Part shown: positions 47,701 to 55,770 of the stretch, in pieces
How positions within the stretch are numbered: the stretch's first letter is position 1
Layout of the letters: the number at the start of each line of letters is the position of its first letter
NCBI GenBank assembly: GCA_943737045.1
Contig: CALSFV010000327.1
Coordinates: forward strand, 62,001 to 126,000
Length of the DNA stretch: 64,000 bases
Direction: 5' to 3'
From: Parapristionchus giblindavisi
Taxonomy: Eukaryota; Nematoda; Chromadorea; Rhabditida; Diplogasteridae
Program-made: the position numbers and the translations under genes
Notes under the pieces: generated by a model
Database searches by the model: none
What the model was told of the DNA's origin: nothing
The model's input: the letters and a program-made list of their open reading frames with translations, nothing else

Positions 47701-50700
47701 TGAGGAATACTCAAATAACCCCTGTGAATCGGACAGTTTAGTCATGAAAAAAACTCTCGAAAGTGTCCTTCTTTAAGTAGATAGACACGTTGAATCGTGG
47801 TTTCAACCAGCCGATATAAATGGAAGTGGCGAAATCCTTTCAATACCTTGCGTTATGCTGAATGCTTACTAAAATAACAATTAGACTATTTTATAACGGA
47901 TGATATGGCTATATACGGTAGTGTTTTATGTTCTGCTTCATGTTTTGTTTTGTAATTTAGGGTTAGGGGGAATTTTCTATAATTAAAAAAATTTAATTCG
48001 ATGGGTGCTTTCAATTGGCACTCGATACGCCGGGTACACCAACTACTTTTATGTGGTTCTCTCGATGTTACAAAAAATTGAATAAATGATGGAAGATTAT
48101 TGATTTATTGATTCATGCTGGAGCCTTGTCGTGACTATGAACGCATTCATCTCTTTCGTTTCTTGCAGTTTGACGAATCCGATACGGTGGAGCAGGTGGC
48201 CATGTCGACGATGAGCACGTGGTCGTCAAAGAATATCGAGAGAGGGTACGGTATGATGGGGAGGGGTTACTGTAGTTATTTATTTATTATATATATTCCA
48301 AAAAATCAAAATATTTGATGTTGGTACGGAGCGGGTCGGAGATTTATTGAGCTCTAAATCACATTCAAATTCTCACTACAGCCAGTCTCTCGCAGACAAA
48401 GAAAGCGAGAGAGCATTGCCAGAGAGGAGAGTTTCAAACTTACTCTTGGGTCTGCCTTTAAGAGAATTGCAATTAATGTTCAAAGAGCTTCTTGTCATTG
48501 AGCTCGTTCTGAGTAATTATGTGATCAACGTACGGTTGAAATCATTGGCCCCCATATTATGATCGAGCTTTACTGCGTTGAGTGAAACAGTGATCTTACT
48601 GGGTAGCTCTTTGCACCCATTTGTTCAAAAGCACGTTTTAAACAAAAAAACATTTCAAGTCTGTAACGTAGCTATTCGACCTATGTTCATGCATTGCCAT
48701 ACCGGAAAATAACGAATTTTGTGAATCAACCCACTCTATTTCAAGAATTGGCGCACTATATAAAAATAAACGGCGAGGGCACTGAAAATGTATGCCTATG
48801 CTTTTGCAGCCGTACCTATAGCGCCCTTCGGCGTCTCCTCGGCGCCGAGAAGACGATGGCGGATCTGCGAGACCCGAAGCTGGAACACTTCATCGCGGAG
48901 CACGCCCATCCATCACTGCAGGTACTGTAGGTTGATCTTTGATCTTTTCGTTTTATCTTATTTGTTTATGTTGAATACCCATTTATTTATTTATTTATTT
49001 ATACTCATGTATATTAAATGATAAGTGGTGCAATATAATGACAGTATGCCATTAAAAATAACTAAAATGATAGGTGTGTGCTCGAAATTACTGCAAGGAA
49101 GATATTATTGATTAAATAGTTGCAATACCGTAATCCATTCTGGTCATATTTGCAGTTGGCGTGTCAGGAGCTCGAACACTCGATGATTCGATTGGACGCC
49201 GTGCTCAAGAAACTGCTCAGCTCGGAGGGCAAACAGGTAAACGTTGATCTTTGATCTTTGATCATCTTTGCAGTTCGATCTTTGATCATCTTTGAACATT
49301 GCTCATCTTTGAACTTTGATCTGTGATGCCTCTCAGATACAAACGGACTACCAGAGTCTGGAGCGAATGGTGCAAGTGCTCGAGAACAATCTGGTCACGG
49401 TGAGTGTAATTTGATCTTGAACTTTGATCTTTGATCTCTATACAATAGATATTCTAGTCGTGTAGTCTGAAAAGGAATCATTAGTGTAGGCAGTAAGGTT
49501 TTAATATTATAATATTTAAAAAAAAATTTTATTATTATTACTACTGCTATTATTATTACTATTATATCCGCTCCTGCCTTCCTGCTTTTCTTGCATATTT
49601 TCTGATGTGTGCGTTTAATATCCTTAATGATGATATATCATAGTAGTAATATTTCCAATGAAGGATGGATATATTAGGAGGCGGGGGCTGATTATGATGA
49701 TAAATAATACTACTAATAATAATGAGATAAGAAGAGCGAGGATTGGGATATAAGATGATGATGAGAGAGAGAGAGGGATAATCAGCAATCAGCAGATGTG
49801 TGCCCAGAGATCTCTTTCCTGATTCATCTCTGTACAGGGTGCGCCAAAATTACCCGAACTGGTGTCACCATATGATTCCCATGCCCCCAATGCATATGCG
49901 CAACCCCTATTGTAGCATCATGACGAGTGATCATTGGCCACTCCGTATGCAAGGTTTCAAGTCAGTTAGTCAAGTCTTCTAGTAATGAGGAAGTCATGTC
50001 GACCGCGACCCATCATTCTGAAGTGTACAAGAACAGAGTGACATCCTTCATCAGCTCGGCTTTCACGAGTCTGCTTTTTTCGATACCGGTATCAGATACC
50101 ATGATATTAGTACTAAAGAGGAACGTCCGGGCAGAGGTAGACCAATCTCATTTCCCACCGCTATGAACCGAGATCCAATCCGAAAGATGGTGTTTCAAAA
50201 CCACAAGTTGACGATCTGGAGACTTGATATCTCGAACACTTCCATTCCTCGTCTCCTCAAGTCTCAGCTGACTCTTCTCCCTTACAAGTACCGTAAACTG
50301 TTAGAACCGAATGAGCGACAGATCAAGCTCCGCTGAGAACGGAGCCATTGACTGTTAATGCGTTGTGCTAGGTCCGCGCACATCAGCACGATGTTCAGTG
50401 AAGAGAATATCTTACCTTCAAAGGCAACCTGAATATCAAGAACAACAGAATCATTGCCTATAATCCTGAAGAATCCTAAAGGACAGCTGGGGTCATGGGT
50501 CATATCAGTCATCCACAATACGCCAAGGGTTTAGCTGCTTTTTGCCCAAATTGAAAGTCCCCTCTCGTTTTTGCCACTCCATGTGTCTAGATCAATAAAC
50601 CATATTATACAAAGTGCATCCTCGAAGACGCACTTTTACTCCAATACCATACCCACTTCGGTCAGGACCACTAGACCTTTCGGTAAGATTCTGTAGTCAA

Positions 50701-52428
50701 TCACATGACAAAGTTGACCCAGTCGTGGTTTTTCACCCGTGCACTCGGCTAAACCTATCACACTGAATGGCTTCCGAACTCCCCCGATCTCAACATCCTC
50801 GACTGCAGTGTTTGGAGGTGTGGTAGGCCAAGATGTCCTCTATCAAGCACCAGACGCTCGACTCCCTCAAGGCTCCCCTTCTCAAGGCATGGGACAAACT
50901 CTATGACATTTACCCGCGGGAATAGGCAATCGCATATGAGAATAGACTCAAAGCCGGTGTCAAAGGTAAAGGAGGCCATACCGAAATTCGCTAATATGTT
51001 TTTGTTGCCTATATTGTTGACAAACTTTGCTATGAACCATATCGCTTAAATCACATTATAAAGGGGAGAATCATATGGTGACACCAGTTCGGGTAATTTT
51101 GGCGCACCCTGTATATATCTCCATGTATGGGAAGTAATGAAGATCGGTCTATTTACATGCGTATAATTTTAGCTCTATTATTTAAAAAAACCATGGCAAG
51201 ATTGGCTGCGCACTTGTGCTGACAAGGTTATGGGAGGTGTGAGACCGAGAATCACCGGGGTAGGAATGTTGGCGCAAAGATTATTTAAAACCCAAGATAA
51301 AAGTGTACCAGCTTGATTCCTCAATGCCCTAGTTTAGTAAGTGCATGCATAGGTCGAAAATTATGTTACAAAGCACCAAGCCTGACCGGATTTTGAACCA
51401 AAATTTCACAAAAATCGAAAAACCTGACCGGATTTTGAACCAAATTTGCCAAAAAATCAAAAAAACCTGACCGGATTTTGAACCAAATTTGCCAAAAATA
51501 AAAAAAACCTGACCGGATTTTGAAAACCGATAACCTAGCTATTCGACCTATGAGTGCATGCAAGTGTTAAGGGGATATATGACCATAGGTCGAAAAGTAT
51601 GCTACAAAGCACCAAGCCTTACCGCATTTTGAGCCAAAATTTTCCAAAAAATCGTAAAACCTGACCGCATTTTGAGCCAAAATTTCACAAAAATCGAAAA
51701 ACCTGACCGCATTTTAAGCCAAATTTGCCAAAAATCGAAAAACCTGACCGGATTTTGAATACCGATAACCTGGCTATTCGACCTATGTATATGACGTAAT
51801 TATTAATTCTCTTAAGCATTAAGTCTTAAGTCCCCTTAGGTCCGTTAAATCCCTTAAGTATTAAGTCTTAAGTGTTAAGGTATGCTGCATCGCTCGTGCC
51901 TCTCGCTCCTACTCAATCGGTCTTCGCAACGCGGACGCGGAGCTTGCGTGGACGACGTGGATCGCCACCGAGAGGAGCAGGCAGTCGTATCTGGAGCTCA
52001 ATGAGCTCAGCGACTACTTCGGATTGGTCATTTAAAAATATATATATTCTTATTCTTAAAAAAGAATGATTAGGATTAGATGATTGGATGATTAGAATTA
52101 TGAAGAATAATTAGCAGAGCAGCAGGCGAAATCATGTTTCGGTCTCTAGTCATACTTAGTTCCATAAACGATCAGTACCTGAAAGTCGTGACTAATTGTA
52201 TGATCAGAATATCCTCTTGTAGTTCATGCTTGTATTCGTATTTACTTAGAAATTTGTAAAAAAAATCTTTCAAATATTATTATTATTAGTAGTAGTATTA
52301 TTATTTTATTTAAATAGTCATATGTGCTCTTGCAGATTCGTTTGAACAGCAGTCTACTCAAATCGGGTCGGTCGGTCCTCGAATGGGGCGGCTACAGGAT
52401 AGAGTCACCAATTGAGAGAAACTGGTAG
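37186..52428 (+). CDS. ACAD9: ACAD9-like mitochondrial acyl-CoA dehydrogenase, 19 exons, 630 residues
   Basis: Exons: 37186-37395, 37639-37732, 37987-38052, 38380-38456, 39361-39458, 39528-39590, 39817-39955, 41868-41973, 42347-42411, 42957-43076, 43767-43866, 46272-46375, 46721-46798, 48169-48245, 48810-48921, 49156-49236, 49337-49399, 51880-52026, 52336-52428. All phases agree and the joined frame is 1893 nt including the stop. Human ACAD9 is about 621 residues. The N terminus is Arg-rich without acids (MQTVARLVTRRQARLGAF), a typical mitochondrial targeting signal. Family landmarks: YGTEAQKEKYLSAIASGK, LGLKATD, RASRSYSIGLRNAD and the C-terminal helices. Motifs for FAD/substrate contact are lost (see exons 6, 7, 10, 13, 14), so dehydrogenase activity is doubtful. 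ACAD9 is known also as a respiratory complex I assembly factor, a role not requiring catalysis. VLCAD is the alternative relative, but the RASRS..IGLRN block favours ACAD9. Confidence 0.93.
37639..37732 (+). CDS. ACAD9: ACAD9-like exon 2
   Basis: Acceptor AATTCCAG, donor GTATGT; 94 nt. Encodes DFMIYPEYTDTDDLRNIEGF, the VFPFPEVSQDELNEI-type region. Confidence 0.9.
37987..38052 (+). CDS. ACAD9: ACAD9-like exon 3
   Basis: Acceptor TTCTTGTAG, donor GTTTTAG, chosen because it alone keeps frame and family alignment (LSALKAK joined to ISGCFIP). The donor is weak. Confidence 0.75.
38380..38456 (+). CDS. ACAD9: ACAD9-like exon 4
   Basis: Acceptor GTCGTCAG, donor GTGAGG; 77 nt. Encodes ISGCFIPKDFGGLGMSYKDL, matching GLFGLQVPEEYGGLGFSNT. 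Confidence 0.9.
38467..38586. mobile_element. CATAGGTCGAA-type element in ACAD9-like intron 4
   Basis: Left end CATAGGTCGAATAGCTAGG, right end ACTTTTCGACCTA. The flanks GTGAGGCTAT (38457 onward and after 38590) repeat, so the insertion duplicated the first bases of the intron including the splice donor. Confidence 0.82.
38630..39235. other. ACAD9-like intron 4, no element recognised
   Basis: AT-rich intron sequence with ATTATT runs; nothing recognised. Confidence 0.4.
39361..39458 (+). CDS. ACAD9: ACAD9-like exon 5
   Basis: Acceptor GTGCCTTTCAG, which sits where the TTAA-type MITE normally ends (see findings); donor GTACGTT; 98 nt. Encodes MVSTLLMLYGTEAQKEK, matching AIGLKGIILAGTEEQKAK. Confidence 0.92.
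39528..39590 (+). CDS. ACAD9: ACAD9-like exon 6 (altered signature 1)
   Basis: Acceptor ATATTCAG, donor GTACGGTAG; 63 nt. Encodes YLSAIASGKCRPAIAFPTAV. The family has FCLTEPxSGSD here, the loop that contacts FAD and the acyl chain; the Thr-Glu and the Gly-Ser-Asp are absent. Confidence 0.9.
39817..39955 (+). CDS. ACAD9: ACAD9-like exon 7
   Basis: Acceptor CCTTGCAG, donor GTTTGTGG; 139 nt. Encodes a Ser-rich, shortened beta region, ending NLLLVFAHVKDPS (family: IFTVFAKTEV). The tail of this exon is copied at 40072 and 41232. Confidence 0.88.
40072..40123 (+). pseudogene. Copy of exon 7 tail plus intron start
   Basis: ATCAAGGACCCATCGGTTTG and the following TGGCATCTCGGTT repeat 39940-39990 with a few changes. 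Only the last 14 exon bases are included. Confidence 0.8.
40230..41186. mobile_element. Large fold-back element FB3 (957 bp)
   Basis: Ends GAGGCCGTTTGTGTAAGAGT and complement. The arms of about 400 bp are almost perfect, so mirrored open frames (138 codons) appear on both strands. Flanked by ATAG on both sides. A nested hairpin of AGAGAGCGCGCGG repeats lies at the centre (40670-40765). Arms of the same family flank 60136-61424. Confidence 0.9.
41232..41268 (+). pseudogene. Second copy of exon 7 tail
   Basis: CTACTGCTGGTGTTCGCCCA and on to the donor position, with two synonymous changes and one replacement (Pro to Ala) against exon 7. No acceptor nearby. Confidence 0.78.
41706..41752. repeat. 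(AAT)n microsatellite
   Basis: AATAATAAT tract followed by CTTTATGACC, consistent with the tail of a minus-strand retroelement. Confidence 0.9.
41868..41973 (+). CDS. ACAD9: ACAD9-like exon 8
   Basis: Acceptor ATATTTAG, donor GTATCG; 106 nt. Encodes SLRCFVIDRNRMGEGEKW and LGLKATD, matching KITAFIVERDFGG...LGIRGSN. Confidence 0.92.
42190..42335. repeat. Five-unit 27-bp tandem repeat next to exon 9
   Basis: Units of ATCGTTCTTGATTAGGTTAC TGTAAT with few changes, ending 12 bp before the exon 9 acceptor. Confidence 0.9.
42347..42411 (+). CDS. ACAD9: ACAD9-like exon 9
   Basis: Acceptor CAATTACAG, donor GTATAT; 65 nt. Encodes VSRVTLSATVTEANALGDNG, corresponding to [20 protein letters not shown]. 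Confidence 0.88.
42836..42872 (-). repeat. (AAT)n plus TTTATCTACGCCCGAGGCGC block
   Basis: One of three similar blocks (also 33580-33620 and 43243-43278), each an (AAT) tract followed by TCTAC.C.CGAGGCGC. This suggests the 3' ends of a short retroelement on the minus strand. Confidence 0.55.
42957..43076 (+). CDS. ACAD9: ACAD9-like exon 10
   Basis: Acceptor TTTCCAG, donor GTACGA; 120 nt. Encodes SCTRMPIGAAVVGYGRRLLE (family: [20 protein letters not shown]). The following RKQF motif of the family is replaced by NETESS. Confidence 0.92.
43320..43523. mobile_element. CATAGGTCGAA-type element in intron 10
   Basis: 204 bp, ends CATAGGTCGAAAAG and TTTTCGACCTATG. Exact 8-bp duplication GATATGGA (43312-43319, 43524-43531). 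Confidence 0.92.
43767..43866 (+). CDS. ACAD9: ACAD9-like exon 11
   Basis: Acceptor GTTTTCAG, donor GTACGGTAA; 100 nt. Encodes HIHRLVSRLSLQLYALESVV and YYLAG, corresponding to [20 protein letters not shown]. Confidence 0.92.
44085..44110 (+). pseudogene. Copy of exon 11 tail plus intron start
   Basis: The last 26 exon bases and about 75 bp of intron 11 (43841-44000) are repeated here, donor GTACGGTAG included. Confidence 0.82.
44221..44423. mobile_element. CATAGGTCGAA-type element in intron 11
   Basis: 203 bp, ends CATAGGTCGAATGG and TTCGATCTATG. Exact 8-bp duplication GCTGTCCG (44213-44220, 44424-44431). Confidence 0.92.
44585..44777. mobile_element. CATAGGTGGGC-type element (copy 3)
   Basis: Ends CATAGGTGGGCGCG and CGTGCCCACCTATG, inserted in a G run (G8 on both flanks, consistent with an 8-bp duplication). 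Confidence 0.9.
44855..46242. mobile_element. Large fold-back element FB4 (1.39 kb)
   Basis: Outer ends ATCACTCTATCTGAGA and TCTCAGATAGTGTGAT. Arms of about 650 bp (44886-45545 and 45560-46203) are nearly identical. It ends 29 bp before exon 12, so the exon 12 branch region lies at its edge. Confidence 0.92.
46272..46375 (+). CDS. ACAD9: ACAD9-like exon 12
   Basis: Acceptor CTACACAG, donor GTACGGTAG; 104 nt. Encodes GLLDEKLPIVVDVENALLHR (family: [20 protein letters not shown]). Confidence 0.92.
46721..46798 (+). CDS. ACAD9: ACAD9-like exon 13 (before the catalytic site)
   Basis: Acceptor CGTTTGCAG, donor GTGAGTG; 78 nt. Encodes VLGSRAIDSRELFEKHIRDV, aligned to [20 protein letters not shown]. 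Confidence 0.92.
46800..46998. repeat. 30-bp tandem repeat in intron 13
   Basis: Six units of GTGTACGGTAGAATACTGTA with GGTTATGGTG, starting at the intron's first bases. The same repeat restarts at 52.96 kb after the end of the gene. Confidence 0.9.
47289..47481. mobile_element. CATAGGTGGGC-type element (copy 4)
   Basis: 193 bp, ends CATAGGTGGGCACG and GCGCCCACCTATG; flanks ACGGTATTG on both sides (9 bp). Confidence 0.9.
47540..47652. mobile_element. TTAA-type hairpin MITE (copy 3)
   Basis: Hairpin arms TGCGCTCTGACAACGCTCTC and complement; right end GTGAGCCTTTAAAG. Confidence 0.78.
48169..48245 (+). CDS. ACAD9: ACAD9-like exon 14 (altered catalytic loop)
   Basis: Acceptor TTCTTGCAG, donor GTACGGTAT; 77 nt. 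Encodes FDESDTVEQVAMSTMST. The family catalytic loop is FEGTNEILR with the Glu as proton-abstracting base; here FE is FD, followed by Glu. A copy lies at 59152. Confidence 0.92.
48383..48465. mobile_element. TTAA-type hairpin MITE (copy 4, truncated left)
   Basis: TCTCTCGCAGACAAAGAAAG, GAGAGAGCATTGCCAGAGAGG and right end CTGCCTTTAAG. Confidence 0.75.
48810..48921 (+). CDS. ACAD9: ACAD9-like exon 15
   Basis: Acceptor CTTTTGCAG, donor GTACTGTAG; 112 nt. Encodes YSALRRLLGAEKTMADLRDP and HAHPSLQ (family VHPSLAD). Confidence 0.92.
49156..49236 (+). CDS. ACAD9: ACAD9-like exon 16
   Basis: Acceptor ATATTTGCAG, donor GTAAAC; 81 nt. Encodes HSMIRLDAVLKKLLSSEGK (family YCFGRTVETLLLRFGK). Confidence 0.92.
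49337..49399 (+). CDS. ACAD9: ACAD9-like exon 17
   Basis: Acceptor GCCTCTCAG, donor GTGAGT; 63 nt. Encodes SLERMVQVLENNLVT. Joined to exon 18 the spacing from GK to RAS is 27 residues, the same as in ACAD9. Confidence 0.93.
49835..51111 (+). mobile_element. Degenerate Tc1/mariner element (1277 bp)
   Basis: Perfectly matched ends of about 40 bp (CAGGGTGCGCCAAAATTACC and complement), TA on both flanks and typical full length. The transposase is broken by several frameshifts and stops. Still readable are a DPIRKMVFQNH-type segment near 50168 and the catalytic-region motif WLPNSPDLNILDCSVW near 50768-50815. It is inserted in ACAD9-like intron 17 in the gene's orientation. No functional protein is encoded. 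Confidence 0.9.
51348..51552. mobile_element. CATAGGTCGAA-type element in intron 17 (a)
   Basis: Ends CATAGGTCGAAAAT and TATTCGACCTATG; exact 8-bp duplication AGTGCATG (51340-51347, 51553-51560). Confidence 0.92.
51584..51787. mobile_element. CATAGGTCGAA-type element in intron 17 (b)
   Basis: Ends CATAGGTCGAAAAG and TATTCGACCTATG; exact 8-bp duplication TATATGAC (51576-51583, 51788-51795). Same orientation as copy (a), 31 bp away. Confidence 0.92.
51880..52026 (+). CDS. ACAD9: ACAD9-like exon 18
   Basis: Acceptor AAGTGTTAAG (unusual AAG), donor GTCATT; 147 nt. Encodes ARASRSYSIGLRNADAELAW, the best ACAD9 diagnostic block (SRASRSIRIGLRNHDHE). A coding-like copy is at 63109-63255. Confidence 0.93.
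52336..52428 (+). CDS. ACAD9: ACAD9-like exon 19 (C terminus)
   Basis: Acceptor CTCTTGCAG; 93 nt to stop TAG at 52426-52428. Encodes LLKSGRSVLEWGGYRIESPI and a short end, aligned with the ILEKRAYICAHPLDR terminus of ACAD9. Confidence 0.92.
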   Translation: MRLNSSLLKSGRSVLEWGGYRIESPIERNW

Positions 52429-52562
52429 ATCAGAGAGGATTACTGTAACCGGTTGATTATTGATTGATTGATGATACGATATGCTAATCGATATATTACT
52501 GTAGTTAGGTTGAATATATAGCACCCGTTGTTGAGTTGTATTTTGTTGTTGAAGATGATTGG

Positions 52563-52568
52563 AATAAA
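52563..52568 (+). terminator. Likely polyadenylation signal of the ACAD9-like gene
   Basis: AATAAA 135 bp after the stop codon, the first canonical signal downstream. Confidence 0.6.
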
Positions 52569-52929
52569 CGAGAGGAAAGATTTATTGATTTATTGATTGA
52601 TTGTGTACAAATGATAAGCCTAAGATGAGCTGAATGGGGGAAGATGTGCAGAGCCGGGAACGGAGAGAGATATTCATGACCGTGAAATGGACAGAGATAG
52701 AAAGATACGGTAGCAATGGGGCTGTTAGATCGTGGCGGGAGTCGGGGGCGATATGGCCTTTGTGCGGAGTGTGCATGCGTGTGTGTGTACTGTAGGATAC
52801 TGTAGCTAATCGATTAGACTAAGATGTACTAAGATTGTGCTCTAGGTATGATAGAATCGTGTTCTCGAGTAGTGATATGCGAGAGTGAGTATCACAAGGT
52901 TTTGGATAGAGGGCAAATAAATCGATAAG

Positions 52930-54060
52930 TATGCAAGGAGACAAAATCAATAGTGTAGGTTATGGTGGTACGCGGTTGTGTATGGTAAAATAATGTAGGC
53001 TATGGTAGAATACTGTACGTTACGGTAGCTTATGGTAGAATACTCTAGGTAACTGTAGTTTATGGTAGAATACTGTGGGTTACGGTTCCACAGTACTCGA
53101 TACTGTAGTTTTGTGTTCCGCACGAGCTAAACTTGACGATTTATAAGTGCTTAAAGGGGCCGGGAATGAGGGTATCTCATTAATGCATGGGCACTACAGC
53201 GGAACACCCGACGATGTCCAAAAGAGGGTGAACAATAAAATATACACGAAGGATAGGGCCTTTTACGCTAGACTATTATTCTATACTTTTGGAGTGGTCC
53301 GGTTGTCTGGAATAGTGCCAATGCATGAGGAAAGTTTCCTGTTGAATCTGCATTTCGACCAGACGATGTGAATAGAAGTGGTGAACTGTTTTCAGTGTTA
53401 CTGTGAAGCTAAAATACTCATTGTCAAATAACAATTATTCTCTCCTTGCGATGGTTATCGCACATTGAGTACTTCACTGGTGTACGGTAGTATAGTGTAC
53501 TGTAGTATAGTGTACGGTAGTGTAGTGTACGGTATTGTAGAGTAAGGTAGTATAGTGTACGGTAGTGTAGTGTACGGTATTGTAGAGTAAGGTAGTATAG
53601 TGTGCTGCTTGCGTGAGAATTGTCGTGGGAATGAAGAGTTAGTTCATTGGCTGATGTTCCTATCCCATTTTGTACAAGAGCAGATAACACCCGTTGATTC
53701 AGCGTTTCTAGAAGTCTATATGGCAAGAAGTATCGAAGTCGCGGGATGCATTCTAAAATTATAATTAGCGTACATATTTACAACTTGCATTGCTAATTTA
53801 CAAATTATGTCCCCGCTTGAGAATACGGTAGTGTACTTTAGTTTATTGTGGTCTGCTAGAGTGATATTTGTGTGGAAATGGAGGCTTGCAAGAAATCGTT
53901 GTCTGGCCGACGCCCCTCGAATGCGTTGGCGATTACTCAAATAAACCTGTTGAATCGGCGTTGCGAGATGAAAAGAAGTCGGCGAAATCATTCCAAAATC
54001 ATAATTATCGAAATCATAATTATCATTCCGTGATTGCGATGGTTATCCCATATTGAGTGT
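52930..54060. repeat. Duplicated intron-13 sequence downstream of the gene
   Basis: 52960-53475 repeats 46805-47245: the GGTAGAATACTGTAGG units, the CTTTTGGASTGGT block, CTGTTGAATC and the TTGCGATGGTTATCSCACATT end. A second, shorter repeat of the same segment follows at 53590-54060. This is the left part of the tandem duplication of the 3' half of the ACAD9-like gene. Confidence 0.82.
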
Positions 54061-54189
54061 GGTGTACGCTATTCTTATTTACTCTGAGACACTGACTCCA
54101 TGAAAAGTCACCGAAAAACGCTGGATAGACGCTGGATTATTATTACATATATATATAGTAATATGTAATAATAATAATAATTTATTTAT

Positions 54190-54821
54190 CTTTAACGATA
54201 AACAGAGAGGTGAAAAAGAAAGTAAAACAATATTATGGAATGATGCGTGAGATCAAACATTGAATCAAGTGGGGACGACAGTAAATGATAATGATGCAAG
54301 AGTTAAATAAATCGTTACAAGGGAAAGATAGATCAGTCTGGGATCGAGAAGTCGATCCTATTTTCGGGTAGTGATAGTAAACGTGCCGCCCTAGCGAAGA
54401 AACTGTAGTGCCTATATTGGAACCGTGACCCGGGATTATTGAAATTTATCCCATTTCTGGTTATATAGGTATTGAAATAATGGGATTTCTTGTTCGAAAT
54501 TTTGAACTTGCCTCTGAGAAGTTTGAGGGAAGTTCTAACGTCTATATTTAGTCTACGTTTTTCTAGCGTTTCCAGTTTAAGTTTTGTATTACGCTCAGGT
54601 GCTCCAGGCATATTCTCCCATGTATAACCATAGCAACGTGCGAATACTCTTCTGGTAAAGTAATTCTGAACTTTTTCGAGGATTTTAATATCCTTTTTCT
54701 GATAGGGATTAAAGACTGTTGAAGCACTTTCAAGGATGGGGCGAATGTAGATCGAGAATGCTTTGAGGAGAATTGCAGGCTTTTTATGTAATACTGATGA
54801 TGTAATTATCCCTTTTTCCAA
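54190..54821 (-). mobile_element. CR1/jockey-like LINE 3' fragment (copy 3)
   Basis: A 162-residue minus-strand frame with [30 protein letters not shown] and FFARAARLL, the same family as at 10.2 and 15.4 kb. Its 3' end at the low-coordinate side is an (ATT)n-type tail. Confidence 0.85.
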
Positions 54822-55284
54822 GATTCGCCAGTAGCTCCCAAACTGCCACTGTACCCAAAAACCCTCACCGATATCGCTACATTAGCGACGGACATCCATC
54901 AATCCCTTTTATGTCACTATTTCCCTGTTACGTATATTATGATGGAATAAAGAATAAGATAAGATAAGATAAGATAGTAGAGTATGGTAGTATAGTGCAC
55001 GGTACTCTGCTTGTGTGAGAATTGTCGAGTAATGGGAGATTCACTATTTGAGCTTTCTAATCCTTTAATACACGAGTAGAAAGGCTCCCGTTGAATCGGC
55101 GTTTCAAGAAGTCGATATGGTAAAAAATTATTTCAATGTCCTTCGTATGTCGTAGAATGCAAAATAATAATAAAAAAATAACAATTGGCGCACATCTTTA
55201 CAAGTTGTATTGCTAGTTATCTCCCCATTTGAGTATACGGTAGTGTACGGTAGTTTAGTCTGCTTGAGTGAGATTTGTGCGGAA

Positions 55285-55415
55285 ATGGAGGCTTAACACA
55301 TCAAACACATCAAACTAATTTGAAATTCTCCGCTCTCGCCACACTCTCTCGCTTTCTGTGTCTACAAGAGAGCGTTACCAGAGCGGAGAGTACAATTAGC
55401 TCATGATGTGTCTTT
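55285..55415. mobile_element. TTAA-type hairpin MITE (copy 5)
   Basis: GGCTTAACACATC at the left and TGTGTCTTTAAAC at the right, TTAA on both sides. Arms CTCCGCTCTCGCCACACTCTC and complement. Confidence 0.85.
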
Positions 55416-55770
55416 AAACTGGGGGCAAAGAAATTGTTGACTCACTTATATCCAATGAATCTACTGAGGAATACTCAAATAACCCCTGTTAAATTGGATA
55501 GTTTAGTCACAAAAAAAACTCTGGAGGGTCTCCGTCTTTAGGTGGATAGACCTGTTGTATCGGGGTTTCAACCAGTCGAAATAAATGGAAGTGGCGAAAT
55601 GCTTTCGATGCAAATGGTGCTACGTTTAATGCTTTCTAAAATAACAATTAGACCATTTTATAACGGATTCCTCGCTTGAATATGTGGTAGGATACGGCAG
55701 TGTTTTATGTTCTGCTTCGTGTTTTGTTTTGTAGTTTAGGCTTACGAGCAATTTGATGACAAAGTAGATA
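55416..55770. repeat. Copy of intron-13 segment 47645-47965
   Basis: Shares TATCCAATGAATMTRCTGAG, ACTCAAATAACCCCTGT and ATTTTATAACGGAT with 47.65-47.96 kb in the same order; part of the same duplication. Confidence 0.82.
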
